Origin: Wyeomyia smithii
Lineage: Eukaryota; Arthropoda; Insecta; Diptera; Culicidae
Assembly (NCBI RefSeq): GCF_029784165.1
Contig: NC_073695.1
Location: 245,370,089 to 245,434,088 of the forward strand
Direction of reading: 5' to 3'
Length of the DNA stretch: 64,000 bases
The first letter of the stretch is position 1, and each line of letters starts with the position of its first letter. Made by a program: the position numbers and the translations under genes. The notes below the pieces were generated by a model. That model made no database searches and had not been told where the DNA came from. It saw nothing but the letters and a program-made list of their open reading frames with translations. Positions 48,401 through 57,351 of the stretch are shown one piece after another.

Positions 48401-51400
48401 CAAAATATTTGTTTTTATAAGTTAACTCAAAATGGGATAAGTTATGTTTTCGGCAAAATCCGGTTGAACGGCTTTTATTACGTGAAAGTGCTAATATTAT
48501 TGGTTATAATGGTTAAGAAAAACCTTCCGGTATCGTGTTTTATCGCTATGTGAAAATAATCAAGAAATTAATATTTTTTCGCTTCTTGGATAGTTTTAGC
48601 CCTAGTTACCCGACTGAAACTTTGTCAAATGACTGAAATGTGTACTGAAAAGTCATTTCAAGATAAATTCAAGTATTTGGATGAATTTGACCCGACTATG
48701 ACTGAATTTTAATTTCATTATAAGAAATGTCATCCATCACTTTAAGGTGGGTTACTCCATGCAAAAAATTATCCAAATCCACTCATTAGTTTTTATTATC
48801 GCAATATGATACGTTTTCAGTGCAAAAATTTGAGGAAAAAATTTGACATCATGATTCCACTTGCCCCTTTTTCCTTTATACGTTCTTAAAGTTATCGAAA
48901 AAATATGCTGAATTATGCTATATCTTTGTAAGGAAAAGTCCTGGAGATGTGTAGCCTTCAACAAAAATGTGTATTTTGTATGCCAAAATCCTTTTGTAGA
49001 ACAACGTTTTTTTGTAAAATGTAACTAACAGAAGTTTAGTACAAAAAACTAACTTTTAAGTAACTTTTACATGAAATACTCTGTAACTCTGTTCCCAATG
49101 AAGATACAAATTTTCTTTGTTCAGCAAAGTTTCATATTTTTGCACGTTCTAAAACTTTGCCGAAAAGACCATTCCTCTATCTCTTAACACAAAAAAGTTA
49201 GTATTTTTGATATATGAAAACCTACTGTGACATATGTTCGCCGTACTCTAAAATGGGTGCATTGGGACAAATGGAACCTAAAGAAGTTTATAGTACTTCA
49301 GCTTAACTTCAAGAAAAACTATTGACATCATGATTCCACTTGCCCCTTTTTAACCTATACATTCTTGAAGTTATCGAAAAAATAAGCTAAAATATTATAT
49401 AACTTTTTAAAGAAAACTCCTGGAGATATATAGTCTTCGGCAAAAATGTTTGTTTTGTGTGCCCTAACAATTCTTCCGAACTACACTTTCGTGTAAAATG
49501 CAACTAACTAAAGTTAAGTACAAAAAACTAACTTTTAAATAAGTTCCATGTAATGTACTTCATAACTTTGTACCGAAAAAAGATAGGTTTTTCATTTGTT
49601 CAACAAAGTTTCATATTTTTGAATTTTCTACAACTTTGCTGAATAAACTATTCTTCTATCTCTCAACACAAAAAAGTTAATTTTTTTATTTTTAGTATAG
49701 TAAACTTTTAATATTTTTTTACAATTTGCAATTATGCGGGTCATTCATACAAACAATTGCTCCGAAGACACTATTAAGCTAGGATGAAGTTAAAAGGCGC
49801 TATGGAATTAAGTTCCATTTTTTGCCTGATTGGACCACTGTGCATCGGTGTTTATTCGCTGGATACAAAAATCAAATGTGAACTGTGGAATAATTCGTCT
49901 AAAGCAGCGGTTCTCAACCTTTTTTTGTCCGCGTACCCCTTGGCGATATTTTTCATATCAATTGTACCCCCTGGCTTGATATGTTCTTGCAGAGTGGGAG
50001 AGAGTAATGGTAATTCATGTTGTGGTAGTCTAGTTAAGGTTCCAAATTAAACTGTAGCTTGTTTGATTGCTACAGTCATGTTTTAAAGGCTAGATTGACC
50101 AACAAATTAAGTATTATTGAGAATAATTGCTTTGTCCGCCATTACTGATTTTTCTTTCGCGTACCCCCTGAAGGCTTTCGAGTACCCCCAGGGGTACGCG
50201 TACCCCAGGTTGAGAACCGCTGGTCTAAAGAACAGAAGGAAATGGTAAACCTAAACTGAAAGGCGTGGCCTATTACGTAGCACCCTTCGGCTATAAAAGA
50301 GTGTTTCTGGGAAAACTAGCTACATTCATTAGTCGGAGGGTGAACTGGATGGACCGTCCACAACGTTGACAGCAGTAGCAGCAGATATCGGCACTCAGCA
50401 GTAACCGACCATAGCAGCGGGTCGCGCCTGTGGCTGCCTTCAAATTCAACACTTGTCCTGTGGTTGGTCACCACCTCTCAGAAGCAGCGCGGTTCTTCTC
50501 AGTGTGTGTCGCCAGACTGCCATTATTCCCCCACTGTTGGGGCAACATGAAGATTGCCATCAGGAAATCCAATTTTGGAAATCAAAATGCCTTTTTCAAG
50601 GCAAATAAACAAGTCATTGAAAGTTAATAATTTTTGTCAACGCAAGCAAGCATTCTGTGTTGCATCCTAGCAATTTAAATCTGTCGCACCCGTCGAATGT
50701 TGTCCGTGTATCTTAATTTCCCCAATGTTATGGCAGCTCAAAAGTTGTAATCAGCAACCGATTTTGAACCGCAAAATGCTTTTGAAGTAGAATACTTCTC
50801 TCAGGAAGTTCGGCTATATAGGGATGTGAAATGAAAATCTAAAACTGAAAAAAGTGAGAAATACGTCCAATTTCAAATGCTAATAAATCGGTTAGTTTTC
50901 AAGGGATTTCATTCGTTTTACCAAATGCATGAAATTGCAATTTTATTATTCGTACTATTGTACTATTGAAAATTCTTAAGCCTTGTCAAAACACAAAATT
51001 CGACCTCTGATTGGTCGTTATACGATTGCTTTCCCAAGCACGGTCGACAGAGTTATGGACCTAGTAAATTGGGAATGCATCATTTGGCCTATATAAGAGC
51101 TTCATCAGATAATAAACAGACATTTCATCGGATATTAAATTGAACAACTGAAATTTGAAGAACACAAATGAATATTTGAAGAGTTAATATTTTCTCGTTT
51201 TGCGCTATAATCCAAAGTTAATTATCTTCAGCTACATGCATACTCTGACTATTATTACGTGTTTGCGTCGCTAAATGTTTGGATACGGTCATGCAGAACG
51301 CAAATAACGGCGCGATGCGATTCGGCAAGACGCAATCTGTTGAAATGTATAGCTCTACTTCGCCTTAAAAAGAGCTGTACATTTCACCACGGTAAGGCGA

Positions 51401-54400
51401 ATCGCATCGCGCCGTCATTCGCGTTCTGCATAACCGTAGCCTTTGTTCCGTTCCCGTTTAATGATGTCGTATTAAATGTGCATATTACAATTCGGCAACA
51501 CCTCAACTTCTCATTTGCACAAAATTTATAAATATTCAATGAACTTCATTCAAAATATCAAACAAAACAAAATTACAATACTGCCATTGAACGGTCAACG
51601 TTTATATACTAGAAAAAATGACTGACACGCATGAAGCCGGGTTATCTTTCTTGTAAAAGTATTCTACTTCAACCTTGCGGTCGTGGCTTTGCATACAACC
51701 TTCCTGTGATTTTTACGCTATGTAACAAAACCTTCACGGTGAAATCAGAGTGAAGTGAATATATCCCTATTACGGGACTCACGTAAGTGAGAAAAACGTC
51801 GCAAAGTGACATCTGCCATGAAATCTGGGTTATTATGAATGTCATATCACTGAAGTGAAAACGGAAAAAGCGACGTTTCGCGTGGAATTATTGTACGACC
51901 ATTTTGAATGGTGAAATGATTTCACGAAGATGGGTAGGGTTTAAAAATCGATTGATTTGTGATCTAATGATAATATATTTCGGATTCATTTTCCAATAAC
52001 AAGACGAATCTTTTTTTTTTCGACTTTCTGGGACAAACAAATTTTTGACCTGCGGCCAATAGAACGTGAGAGAGAAAACAGACCTCCGAATTTTGTTTAG
52101 CAGTAAGGCGCAAAAGTTTCGTCTTCTCGAAAAATGTCATTATTTCATTTTCACTTCACTGTCAATCTCACTTCACGGAGCTAATTTTTGTCACCTCACT
52201 TTAGGTGAAATCGGGAATAGGTCTAAAAAAGTGAGAGTGAAATATATTTCACCGTGAAGTGACTCCCGTATTAATTACAATTTTTTTCCTATGTGGACTC
52301 ATCACTGCGACCAGAGATTAGATCTATTGTGATATTGCCCAGATGTTTTCTGTGCTCCGCACTTCATGTCATTGGCGGTATCACTATTGAGGTTAGTGAT
52401 ACGCTTATAATTCATATCCATGCTTGCGTGTTTAGTTTTACTTTCCGTTTCAAGCTTACTACTCCACTATACTGAGCCTCTGTCCATCCTTACAATATCG
52501 CCTAATTACAATTCCCTGGAGAGAACTTTCATACGTTACTCACACCAGTTTTATTATAATAGGGACTTATTTCTGTTAGAAGGAAAGTCAACAGAGGTAC
52601 TGTAGAATCCAGATTGAAGGAAGGATACGTGGTGGGAAGCCTGAAAATAAACCCATGCTAAAGTCCCTAAGACAACCAAATGGCCTGATTCTATTAAGAT
52701 TCGAACCCACGACCACCCGCTTACCAAAGCGGACACTGTAACATTGCGGCTACGGAGCTCCCACTAGTAATTACCATAGTGAAGAACATACAGCGGGGCA
52801 GTGGGCTGGACATGTAACCAGAATGCCTGACGAGAGCCACCAAAATTATCTTCAGCAGAGAACCAGAATGAGGCCATCGACTCCTTGGTAAGCCTCGCAC
52901 TTGGTGGATGTGCACGGTGGAAGAAGATGCACTATCTGCTGGTGTACGAGATGAGTGGAAAACGGCTGCACGAGACAGAATAAGTTGTACATTTTAAATT
53001 CGTTCGACCCTTGAACTAGTATTCAGCCAGCAAAGTAAAAAATTAATGCACACCATTCACAGTTTTTTTAAATTGTTTTTTTTTTCACAATTTTAACGAG
53101 ATGGCGATTAGCGTTTCAAATGTAGAAGTTGTAACGACGCTACAAGTAGGTATTATTTTTGAGTTTAAGCTACGAACATTTGAAAGGACATTTTCCCACT
53201 TCATTCCATATATATTAGAAATTAGACAAAATGTATCACCTCTCTTATTCCTAATAGCGAATTTCTTTTTCACTGGGTCAGTTCAAATCTATCCAGGGAT
53301 GGAGAAACAACATTGCGATTTACGGCGCAAGTAAGAGATGCCAGAAAGATGTTTACGAACTAAGCCCAAGCGGTGGGCTGAAATTGACAAATTTAACGGT
53401 GCGTCTCGGAGGTGCTACCAATTTGGGTCAAAATCAAGCGAACAAGACGGGTTTTGGGCTGTGGAAATAAAGAAATGTTATATTTGGGAAAGCGGTAATT
53501 CGGAGATAAATCATTCGGGGAAATTGGGTTTCTGGAAAATGGTTCTTGAGAAAATGTTCGATCACATTTATCAACATAAGCTTTTTTGATATTCTACAAT
53601 TTAAATGATTGTGATCATTTCAAAGACCACAAATATTAGGTGTGTTCTGACAACCGGAAAAAGTATTAGCATAACTTTCCCTGATTGGACACGCCCAAAA
53701 ATAAATAAAAATCACTGAAAAAACACTTTTAAATGATCTGATAAAAAAACCTTCTGAAGGTCAACTAGAATATTTTTTCGAGTTAATTTTCATTTTTGAT
53801 CAGCGTTTTTCTAATCATACCAAATTAAATACGCCAATTCTTGAATCTGCTGCACATGTTCTTTTATTTATAGATATATGAGCTTCAGTTCTGATTTAAG
53901 CAATCATCAAAGAGCATTTTTCACTATATTGAATCATTTTTTCTTCTGGTATTAAATTGATCAGCAACAGAATCAACAATTAAAAAAAAATAAGCAGCCA
54001 TTTGGTAACTTTCGATCCCGAAACACACTCACTGTAATGTGGAACTACTTTTCAGCAAATTGTCGAATTCCGAAAGCAATTTCATCACTAATAATGTTCA
54101 CGATAATGTAACAATTTTGTCTGTTTTTAGCTCAATGGAATACAGAACTTCATTTCAGATGAACAGACTGCTTTCGAAAGTTACTAATTCATTATTTGAT
54201 TGTGATCAACGTAAAAAGTGATCATCATGTACTTACTCTATATTTAGTTAATACTGTAATAAAACGAAGGAAAAATAGCACAAGATCTTTACCAAAAACT
54301 TCGAGAAACATTACTCGCTAAGCTTACACGACTTACCTCGACAGCTGGCACAACGTAAAAGAGATCGATGTTCGTTCGACAGTAAATGCCTAATGACCCT

Positions 54401-55933
54401 TATCAGCAAATTGTTATCAGGCTTTCGTTTGAATACTGATTAAGAGCACAATTTTGAGGGAAATGAATAACAAACATGTTTCAAGTTTGTTGCTAGTATG
54501 GCAATTCGTTTTCAATACTGTAATGTCGAATTGAAGCTAGAATGAAAAAAATCTAAAGATAATTCTATTTCAAAACAGTCTCGCACTCGCTTCACGTAGT
54601 TAATCGTGTTTATCAGTAAACTCGTATCCATGTATATTTTAAGGTTTCATTAATGCGTGAGATTCCGCTCATAGTACCAATTTAAAATTGATCTGTTCCT
54701 TCGATTTGAAACCACGTCAAAAGAGACAAAATTTATAATCGTAATTTTCCATCCAATTTTCAACGCTTTCATGGCGTGTCTCAGAACAATTTTACGCTCG
54801 TTCGTTGATAAAGGGTCCACTCAACACGCAAACAAATTACCACAAGCCACTTAACCAACGCTGATAACCACAGCGCCTAAGTCGACCCGAATCGAAAGCA
54901 AATGCCTTCGCCTCTAGGGGTCACGCGTCTTATAATCTAGCGATTAGGTACGAATGTAGTAGACTTACCGAACAACACAGCGGCTCCTTCGGCGAGCAGC
55001 CAAATAGAAATGTACTTGTACAGCGCACACCGTCCCCACAGTCCCAGGTAGATGTGCTTCATCAGGAGCGATTCCTGCTCGAAATCCGCCGACAGCAGGT
55101 ACGTATCCGACACGAGCTGCGAGCCGACCTGGTTGACGATTAGATAGAACGTTCCCTGGAGGAACTTCTTGGCAGAGTAAGCCGGTGCCCCAGTGGTGTG
55201 CTGCTCGTACAGACCATCGATGAAACGGCGATATCGTAGCATCGAGAATTGCGGTCCAACAAGAACCGAGGCAGGAAAGTACGTGAACGCTACCAATTCC
55301 AGCAGCGACGGCGGATCGATGCACCGGTCGTCCTTCTTGCCCTGCCGTTCCTTCTCATGGCTATCGGAAATGTCGAACGCTAAGCCGATCAGACGTAAAA
55401 CGAGCACACAGTGCGGCATCGTCCACTTAATATCATACGTATCGGACGTGGTGAAATAGTAACCTAGCATTGGCAAATAAAAAGAAAAGAAAAACGCAAA
55501 GAATAACACCTTCGAAAAGCTGCACTGTGGCTTTTTGTGTTAAGCTTACCAACGAGGAGATAACCCATGTGATAACAGAAGCTTAACGGGACCAACAGAC
55601 TAGAGGTGGCGAAGAAGACGTTCAGCAGATAAGTCACCGCGACCGCAAGGGCGCTGTGATACAAATCAAAACCATAGTTGAACACGACTATTGCTAAACC
55701 GGTGCTGGCGATGAAGAGATTCTTAACAAGGGGAGCAGCCTTCAGATTCCGGTAGAACGCTCCCAGCGGATAGGCTGCGGCAAAGAAACAAACAGATTGT
55801 GCGTTGCGTTATCACCGTCTGTCTGTACAGTTCAATTATTTCGTTACTCACCAATGAGAACAGAAAGTATCAATCGTATAGCGGGCGCGGAAGCCCCGGT
55901 GAGATTCGCCAACGCTTCCACAAGATTCAACAT
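33200..55933 (-). CDS. nes: MBOAT lysophospholipid acyltransferase (LPCAT3/nessy type), five exons
   Basis: Exons on the minus strand: 55,933-55,852, 55,774-55,550, 55,463-54,969, 33,867-33,563 and 33,493-33,200. GT-AG borders and phases agree throughout and give 466 residues, close to the 480-500 usual for this family. The enzyme is a multi-span ER membrane protein that transfers acyl groups from acyl-CoA to lysophospholipids (Lands cycle). Seen here: hydrophobic segments such as residues about 68-102, the family motif VGPQFSM near 171-177, the conserved Asn in FNVQTNHW near 311, and the catalytic His in VWHGFHSGYY at about 347. The end KKTE fits a KKXX ER-retrieval signal, as in vertebrate LPCAT3. 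Introns 1, 2 and 4 are 77, 86 and 69 bases; intron 3 is 21.1 kb and full of repeats. The ortholog call (Drosophila nessy, LPCAT3) is from motif memory. Confidence 0.92.
33563..33867 (-). CDS. nes: Acyltransferase exon 4 (catalytic part)
   Basis: Begins GLTYIDAKPG after the acceptor CGTCTCCAG and ends MEKE before GTACG. It contains FNVQTNHW and VWHGFHSGYY, the Asn and His of the MBOAT active site. Its upstream partner exon is 21.1 kb away; both splice borders are in phase 1. Confidence 0.92.
34256..34470. repeat. Dispersed repeat with ACCGGAAGTCGCCATTTT
   Basis: Two inverted-looking blocks with GGAAGTCGCCATTTTGGATT and ACCGGAAGTCGCCATTTT. Related sequence occurs at 13,000-13,220 and 42,400-42,700. 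Non-coding; family unknown to me. Confidence 0.45.
35038..35270 (+). mobile_element. tRNA-derived SINE family 2, copy 1
   Basis: The head CCCGTGGCTCTGTGGTTAGC (box A) and GGGTTCAATCCCCGATC (box B) are tRNA-like. The body (CAGCACTGGTACACGGTGTA, TCGTTGTACTTATCCAACA) matches 61,900-62,164. CTGTAT stands on both sides as a possible short duplication. Confidence 0.75.
35282..36296 (+). repeat. 175-bp tandem satellite, about six monomers, intronic
   Basis: The marker TACGTAGTTTTGTGAA starts at 35,297, 35,457, 35,631, 35,806, 35,981 and 36,156. Spacings are 160, 174, 175, 175 and 175 bases. Monomers share TCAGATACTTTTTATTTTTC, CACATGTCATCGCTTTGAAT and GAGGCAAATTCAGC. The first and last copies are the most diverged, as usual at array edges. 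It lies directly beside a SINE in the acyltransferase intron. Confidence 0.92.
36582..36794 (+). repeat. 213-bp repeat R, outer copy
   Basis: Nearly identical (about two differences) to 38,032-38,243 in direct orientation and to 40,694-40,905 inverted. It contains TCTGATCGATTGATGCCAAA and ATAGACGTTAGTCAACGTCA. The two direct copies bracket the left arm core. Confidence 0.8.
36788..38243 (+). repeat. Left arm of a 1.45-kb inverted duplication
   Basis: Reverse complement of 40,694-42,147, highly alike: several short frames in the two arms translate identically. The arm holds three imperfect units of about 300-435 bases beginning near 36,833, 37,128 and 37,563, each with CCAAAAGGTGCCAGT, GTCCAGAATTCCAGCCATTT, GGCACGAGATGACCGGTACT and TTTTTTCCGCTAGCAGCAGC. 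No protein-coding capacity is convincing. Confidence 0.85.
38279..38650 (-). mobile_element. SINE family 1, headless copy
   Basis: From a tail (A-rich on the minus strand, TTTTTTCTTGTATGG on plus) it matches the bodies at 39,620-39,950 and 52,285-52,560. It stops before the tRNA-like head. Confidence 0.7.
39609..40102 (-). mobile_element. SINE family 1, full-length copy
   Basis: The minus strand starts near 40,102 with a tRNA-like head (GTAGCCGCAGGGTTACAGAG and GGGTTCGAATC) and runs about 490 bases to an A-run at 39,612-39,621. TTTTTCAA at 39,601-39,608 and 40,103-40,110 is the target duplication. The element has pol III boxes, no ORF, and depends on a LINE for movement (known for SINEs). 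Confidence 0.82.
40694..42147 (-). repeat. Right arm of the 1.45-kb inverted duplication
   Basis: Inverted partner of 36,788-38,243, separated by a 2.45-kb spacer holding two SINE copies. It starts with the inverted R repeat (TTTTTGACGTTGACTAACGT) and ends at CTTCAATGGAATATTTTTTT. Confidence 0.85.
42148..43370. other. Intronic stretch with old dispersed repeat
   Basis: Bases 42,400-42,700 carry two copies of a segment with ATGACTTCCGGTTTC, related to 13,000-13,220. The remainder shows nothing I can name. Confidence 0.4.
43371..43758. mobile_element. MITE with TACCGTAAGACGGGGT ends
   Basis: Left end TACCGTAAGACGGGGTGAGA and right end, reversed, TACCGTCAGCCGGGGTTAGA match over about 22 bases with three to four differences. 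It is 388 bases long with no ORF of note. A target duplication is not clear. Confidence 0.6.
44545..45154. mobile_element. TA-flanked element, pogo/Tigger-like ends
   Basis: Ends CAGTCATACCTCGATATAAG and, reversed, CAGCCATACCTCGGTAGAAG, with TA on both sides. Subterminal GTTACGTTATATCGAG repeats occur on each side. It is 610 bases long and non-coding. CAGNCATACCTCG ends are familiar from pogo/Tigger-type elements (established, from memory). Confidence 0.75.
45205..46094. mobile_element. Fold-back element with iterated ACGCGG arms, TA-flanked
   Basis: Ends CACTAAAGT and, reversed, CACCAAAGT are flanked by TA (45,203-45,204; 46,095-46,096). Both arms are made of tandem units like TTTTTACGCGGATTCCGG, in opposite orientation (45,215-45,610 and 45,895-46,085), around a loop of about 270 bases. 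The long frames inside are products of these repeats, not genes. Confidence 0.75.
47688..47891. mobile_element. MITE with TAA duplication inside the RTE relic
   Basis: Ends GGCCTGTAGTGCACTCTTTG and, reversed, AGCCTGTAGTACACTCTTTG are flanked by TAA (47,685-47,687 and 47,892-47,894). Removing it brings the RTE linker pieces together. PIF/Harbinger-like by duplication length. Confidence 0.78.
48838..49700 (+). repeat. Tandem duplication, two diverged units of about 477 bp
   Basis: GACATCATGATTCCACTTGC, AAGTTATCGAAAAAATA, AACAAAGTTTCATATTTTTG-like and CTCTYAACACAAAAAAGTTA occur in the same order in both halves (48,845 onward and 49,322 onward), roughly three quarters alike. Non-coding. Bases 48,052-48,837 show nothing nameable. 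Confidence 0.65.
49905..50222. mobile_element. hAT-type MITE with perfect 8-bp duplication
   Basis: Ends CAGCGGTTCTCAACC and, reversed, CAGCGGTTCTCAACCTGGGG. GTCTAAAG lies at 49,897-49,904 and again at 50,223-50,230. It is 318 bases, rich in GCGTACCCC repeats and non-coding. The CAGNGGTTCTCAA end and 8-base duplication are standard for hAT elements. Confidence 0.88.
50782..51712 (+). repeat. Repeat element with promoter-like core, copy 1
   Basis: Starts TTGAAGTAGAATACTTCTCT and has the inverted form AAAAGTATTCTACTTCAA at 51,655-51,672. It shares long segments with 57,352-58,628. The middle holds CTGATTGGTCG (ATTGG at 51,010-51,014) and, about 80 bases on, a TATATAAG box at 51,090-51,097, plus CCCAAGCACGGTCGACAG. 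It carries no ORF of note and is interrupted by a hairpin MITE. Confidence 0.65.
51281..51441. mobile_element. Hairpin MITE nested in the promoter-like repeat
   Basis: Left GGATACGGTCATGCAGAACG and right, reversed, GGCTACGGTTATGCAGAACG pair through about 75 bases, including GGCGCGATGCGATTCG. The loop is only about 10 bases. TTT lies on both sides. Confidence 0.78.
51730..52270. mobile_element. Inverted-repeat element rich in GTGAAGTG motifs
   Basis: CTTCACGGTGAAAT on the left and its inverse ATTTCACCGTGAAG on the right. A second pair CGGGACTCAC (51,773) / GTGACTCCCG (52,268) is bordered by TA. Either pair may mark the true ends. Non-coding. Confidence 0.5.
52279..52767 (-). mobile_element. 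SINE family 1, full-length copy
   Basis: The minus strand begins near 52,767 with GGGAGCTCCGTAGCCGCAAT and GGGTTCGAATC boxes and ends in an A-run at 52,281-52,287. TAATTAC at 52,272-52,278 and 52,768-52,774 is the target duplication. Confidence 0.8.
52775..54968. other. Intronic stretch, mostly featureless
   Basis: No repeat or gene I can name. On the minus strand a strong splice donor (GTCGAG|GTAAGT) lies at 54,337/54,336; it could mark an alternative exon of the acyltransferase gene, but no acceptor or promoter was found for it. Confidence 0.35.
54969..55463 (-). CDS. nes: Acyltransferase exon 3
   Basis: Begins GYYFTTSDTY after acceptor AATGCTAG and ends AAVLFG before GTAAGT. It encodes residues about 103-267 with the conserved VGPQFSM loop. 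Confidence 0.92.
55550..55774 (-). CDS. nes: Acyltransferase exon 2
   Basis: Begins AYPLGAFYRN after acceptor TTTGCCGCAG and ends MGYLLV before GTAAGC. It encodes membrane segments at residues about 28-102. Confidence 0.9.
55852..55933 (-). CDS. nes: Acyltransferase exon 1 (start)
   Basis: The ATG at 55,933 opens MLNLVEALANLTGASAPAIR and is followed by donor ATTG|GTGAG. No upstream in-frame Met before a stop was noted. The short hydrophobic end joins exon 2 in phase 1. Confidence 0.85.
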
Positions 55934-56217
55934 GTTTGCGGCCGGGTGTGCTGACGTCCGCTACTAGCGCGGACTAGCTGACCTCGATAAAGCTTGTACG
56001 ACAACGATAGTATGTGCTGTCGACCTTTAATGTCGTAATGTAAATAGGTTAGTAAACACAGCGCCTCCCTGCTGCGCCTGCCCCGGAACAAAAACGCTCT
56101 TCTGTCGCACAACGTACGCTAGTTTTTTTTCTTTTTTCGTTTATGGGCAGCTGCTGGTGTTATGTTCAAGTTTGGTGTAGAGCGGATCAACCGCAGTGCT
56201 CGCACATTTACACTTCA

Positions 56218-56225
56218 CTTATATA
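56218..56225 (-). promoter_or_regulatory. Candidate TATA box of the acyltransferase gene
   Basis: TATATAAG on the minus strand lies about 285 bases before the ATG at 55,933, leaving room for a 5' UTR of about 255 bases. Position and sequence are suggestive only. Confidence 0.35.
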
Positions 56226-57351
56226 ATGCCTTTCGCTGCTGCGGGAGTCTTGCTGTTACATATCGCGGAAGACGGACCTAAATTGAAAATAATACCACTT
56301 AATTTCTTGCACTCTTCAAAGTTATATGGAACACAATAACAAACTTAAGTTATTGTAGCTCTTATTTACTGCAACAAAGTAAAATGTTAATCATTATTGA
56401 AGACAAGAATCTATTATGTGTAGTCACAAAGACTCTTTCGTAGCTTCTGAACTTCAACTTTTAGTATTATAATACCACGTATTCACTTCTGCAGCTCAAG
56501 CTGTGCCAATGTTGGTAGTTACCAGGAGTTATTACGCATGGAAAAAGTAGTATTACACGAGAAACTTTGCAATGTGACAACGAACGAACCACGCGCAGCA
56601 AATTGATTGGAAAACCATATTGTTTCACAAAACGACTGAATTGAACGATAATGAATGACGATTCCCCCAAGAATGACATATAGGTTGACATTAAAAACTT
56701 ACACGCTCGTAAATAATAACTCATAAACTGAGCAGCTCTGACTCAGTTTAGAACGATGTTCGTAGACGTCAAAAATTGAGTAGAAGTCCTTTTTGATTTT
56801 GAGTAACTTTGACTCAATTTTTGAGTTCCCGTCATATAACTTCTTTCTGAGTAACGTCGCATATAACGACGTCCATTTTGAAAGGAGATTATGATGTGCT
56901 TCAGTTTGTAACATATGTTTTTTAATTGTGTGCGCCTCAGAAGGCATTATAACTGTTTACTTTTTTTGCAAGGTATAATTATTGATGAAAATGTGGTGTT
57001 GTTTATTGGTCGTGGCGGATTTCTAGCCAAAAATGAAACTGAACTGTACCCAAAAAATGAGTAATGTCGTACTCAAATTTTGAGTAATAATAACTAATTT
57101 TTAAAGACGCCTGGTGTTACTCACTTTTGAGTGTTTGTGAAGTTACTCAATTTTAGAGTTGTTCCCAGGGGGGATCTATCTGTCAAACATCGTGTAACCA
57201 ACATATTCGGCAACATGGTGTTTGTTTTGGTTTTTGTTCTTTTTGGTTATGAAATTGATCGATGTGAAATATTATACAATTAGAACGTTTTTTTTTATCA
57301 AAACTCGAAAAACCGCGGAAAACTTTTATGAATGTGTTGTGTAGTGATTTT

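Larger units (their letters stand above)
33868..54968 (-). other. Giant intron 3 of the acyltransferase gene (21.1 kb)
   Basis: Donor TTCG|GTAAGT at 54,969/54,968 and acceptor CCAG|GGCTAA at 33,868/33,867 join two halves of one MBOAT protein. The intron is about 250 times longer than its neighbours and consists mostly of recognisable repeats, listed separately. No complete host gene was found inside it. Confidence 0.88.
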
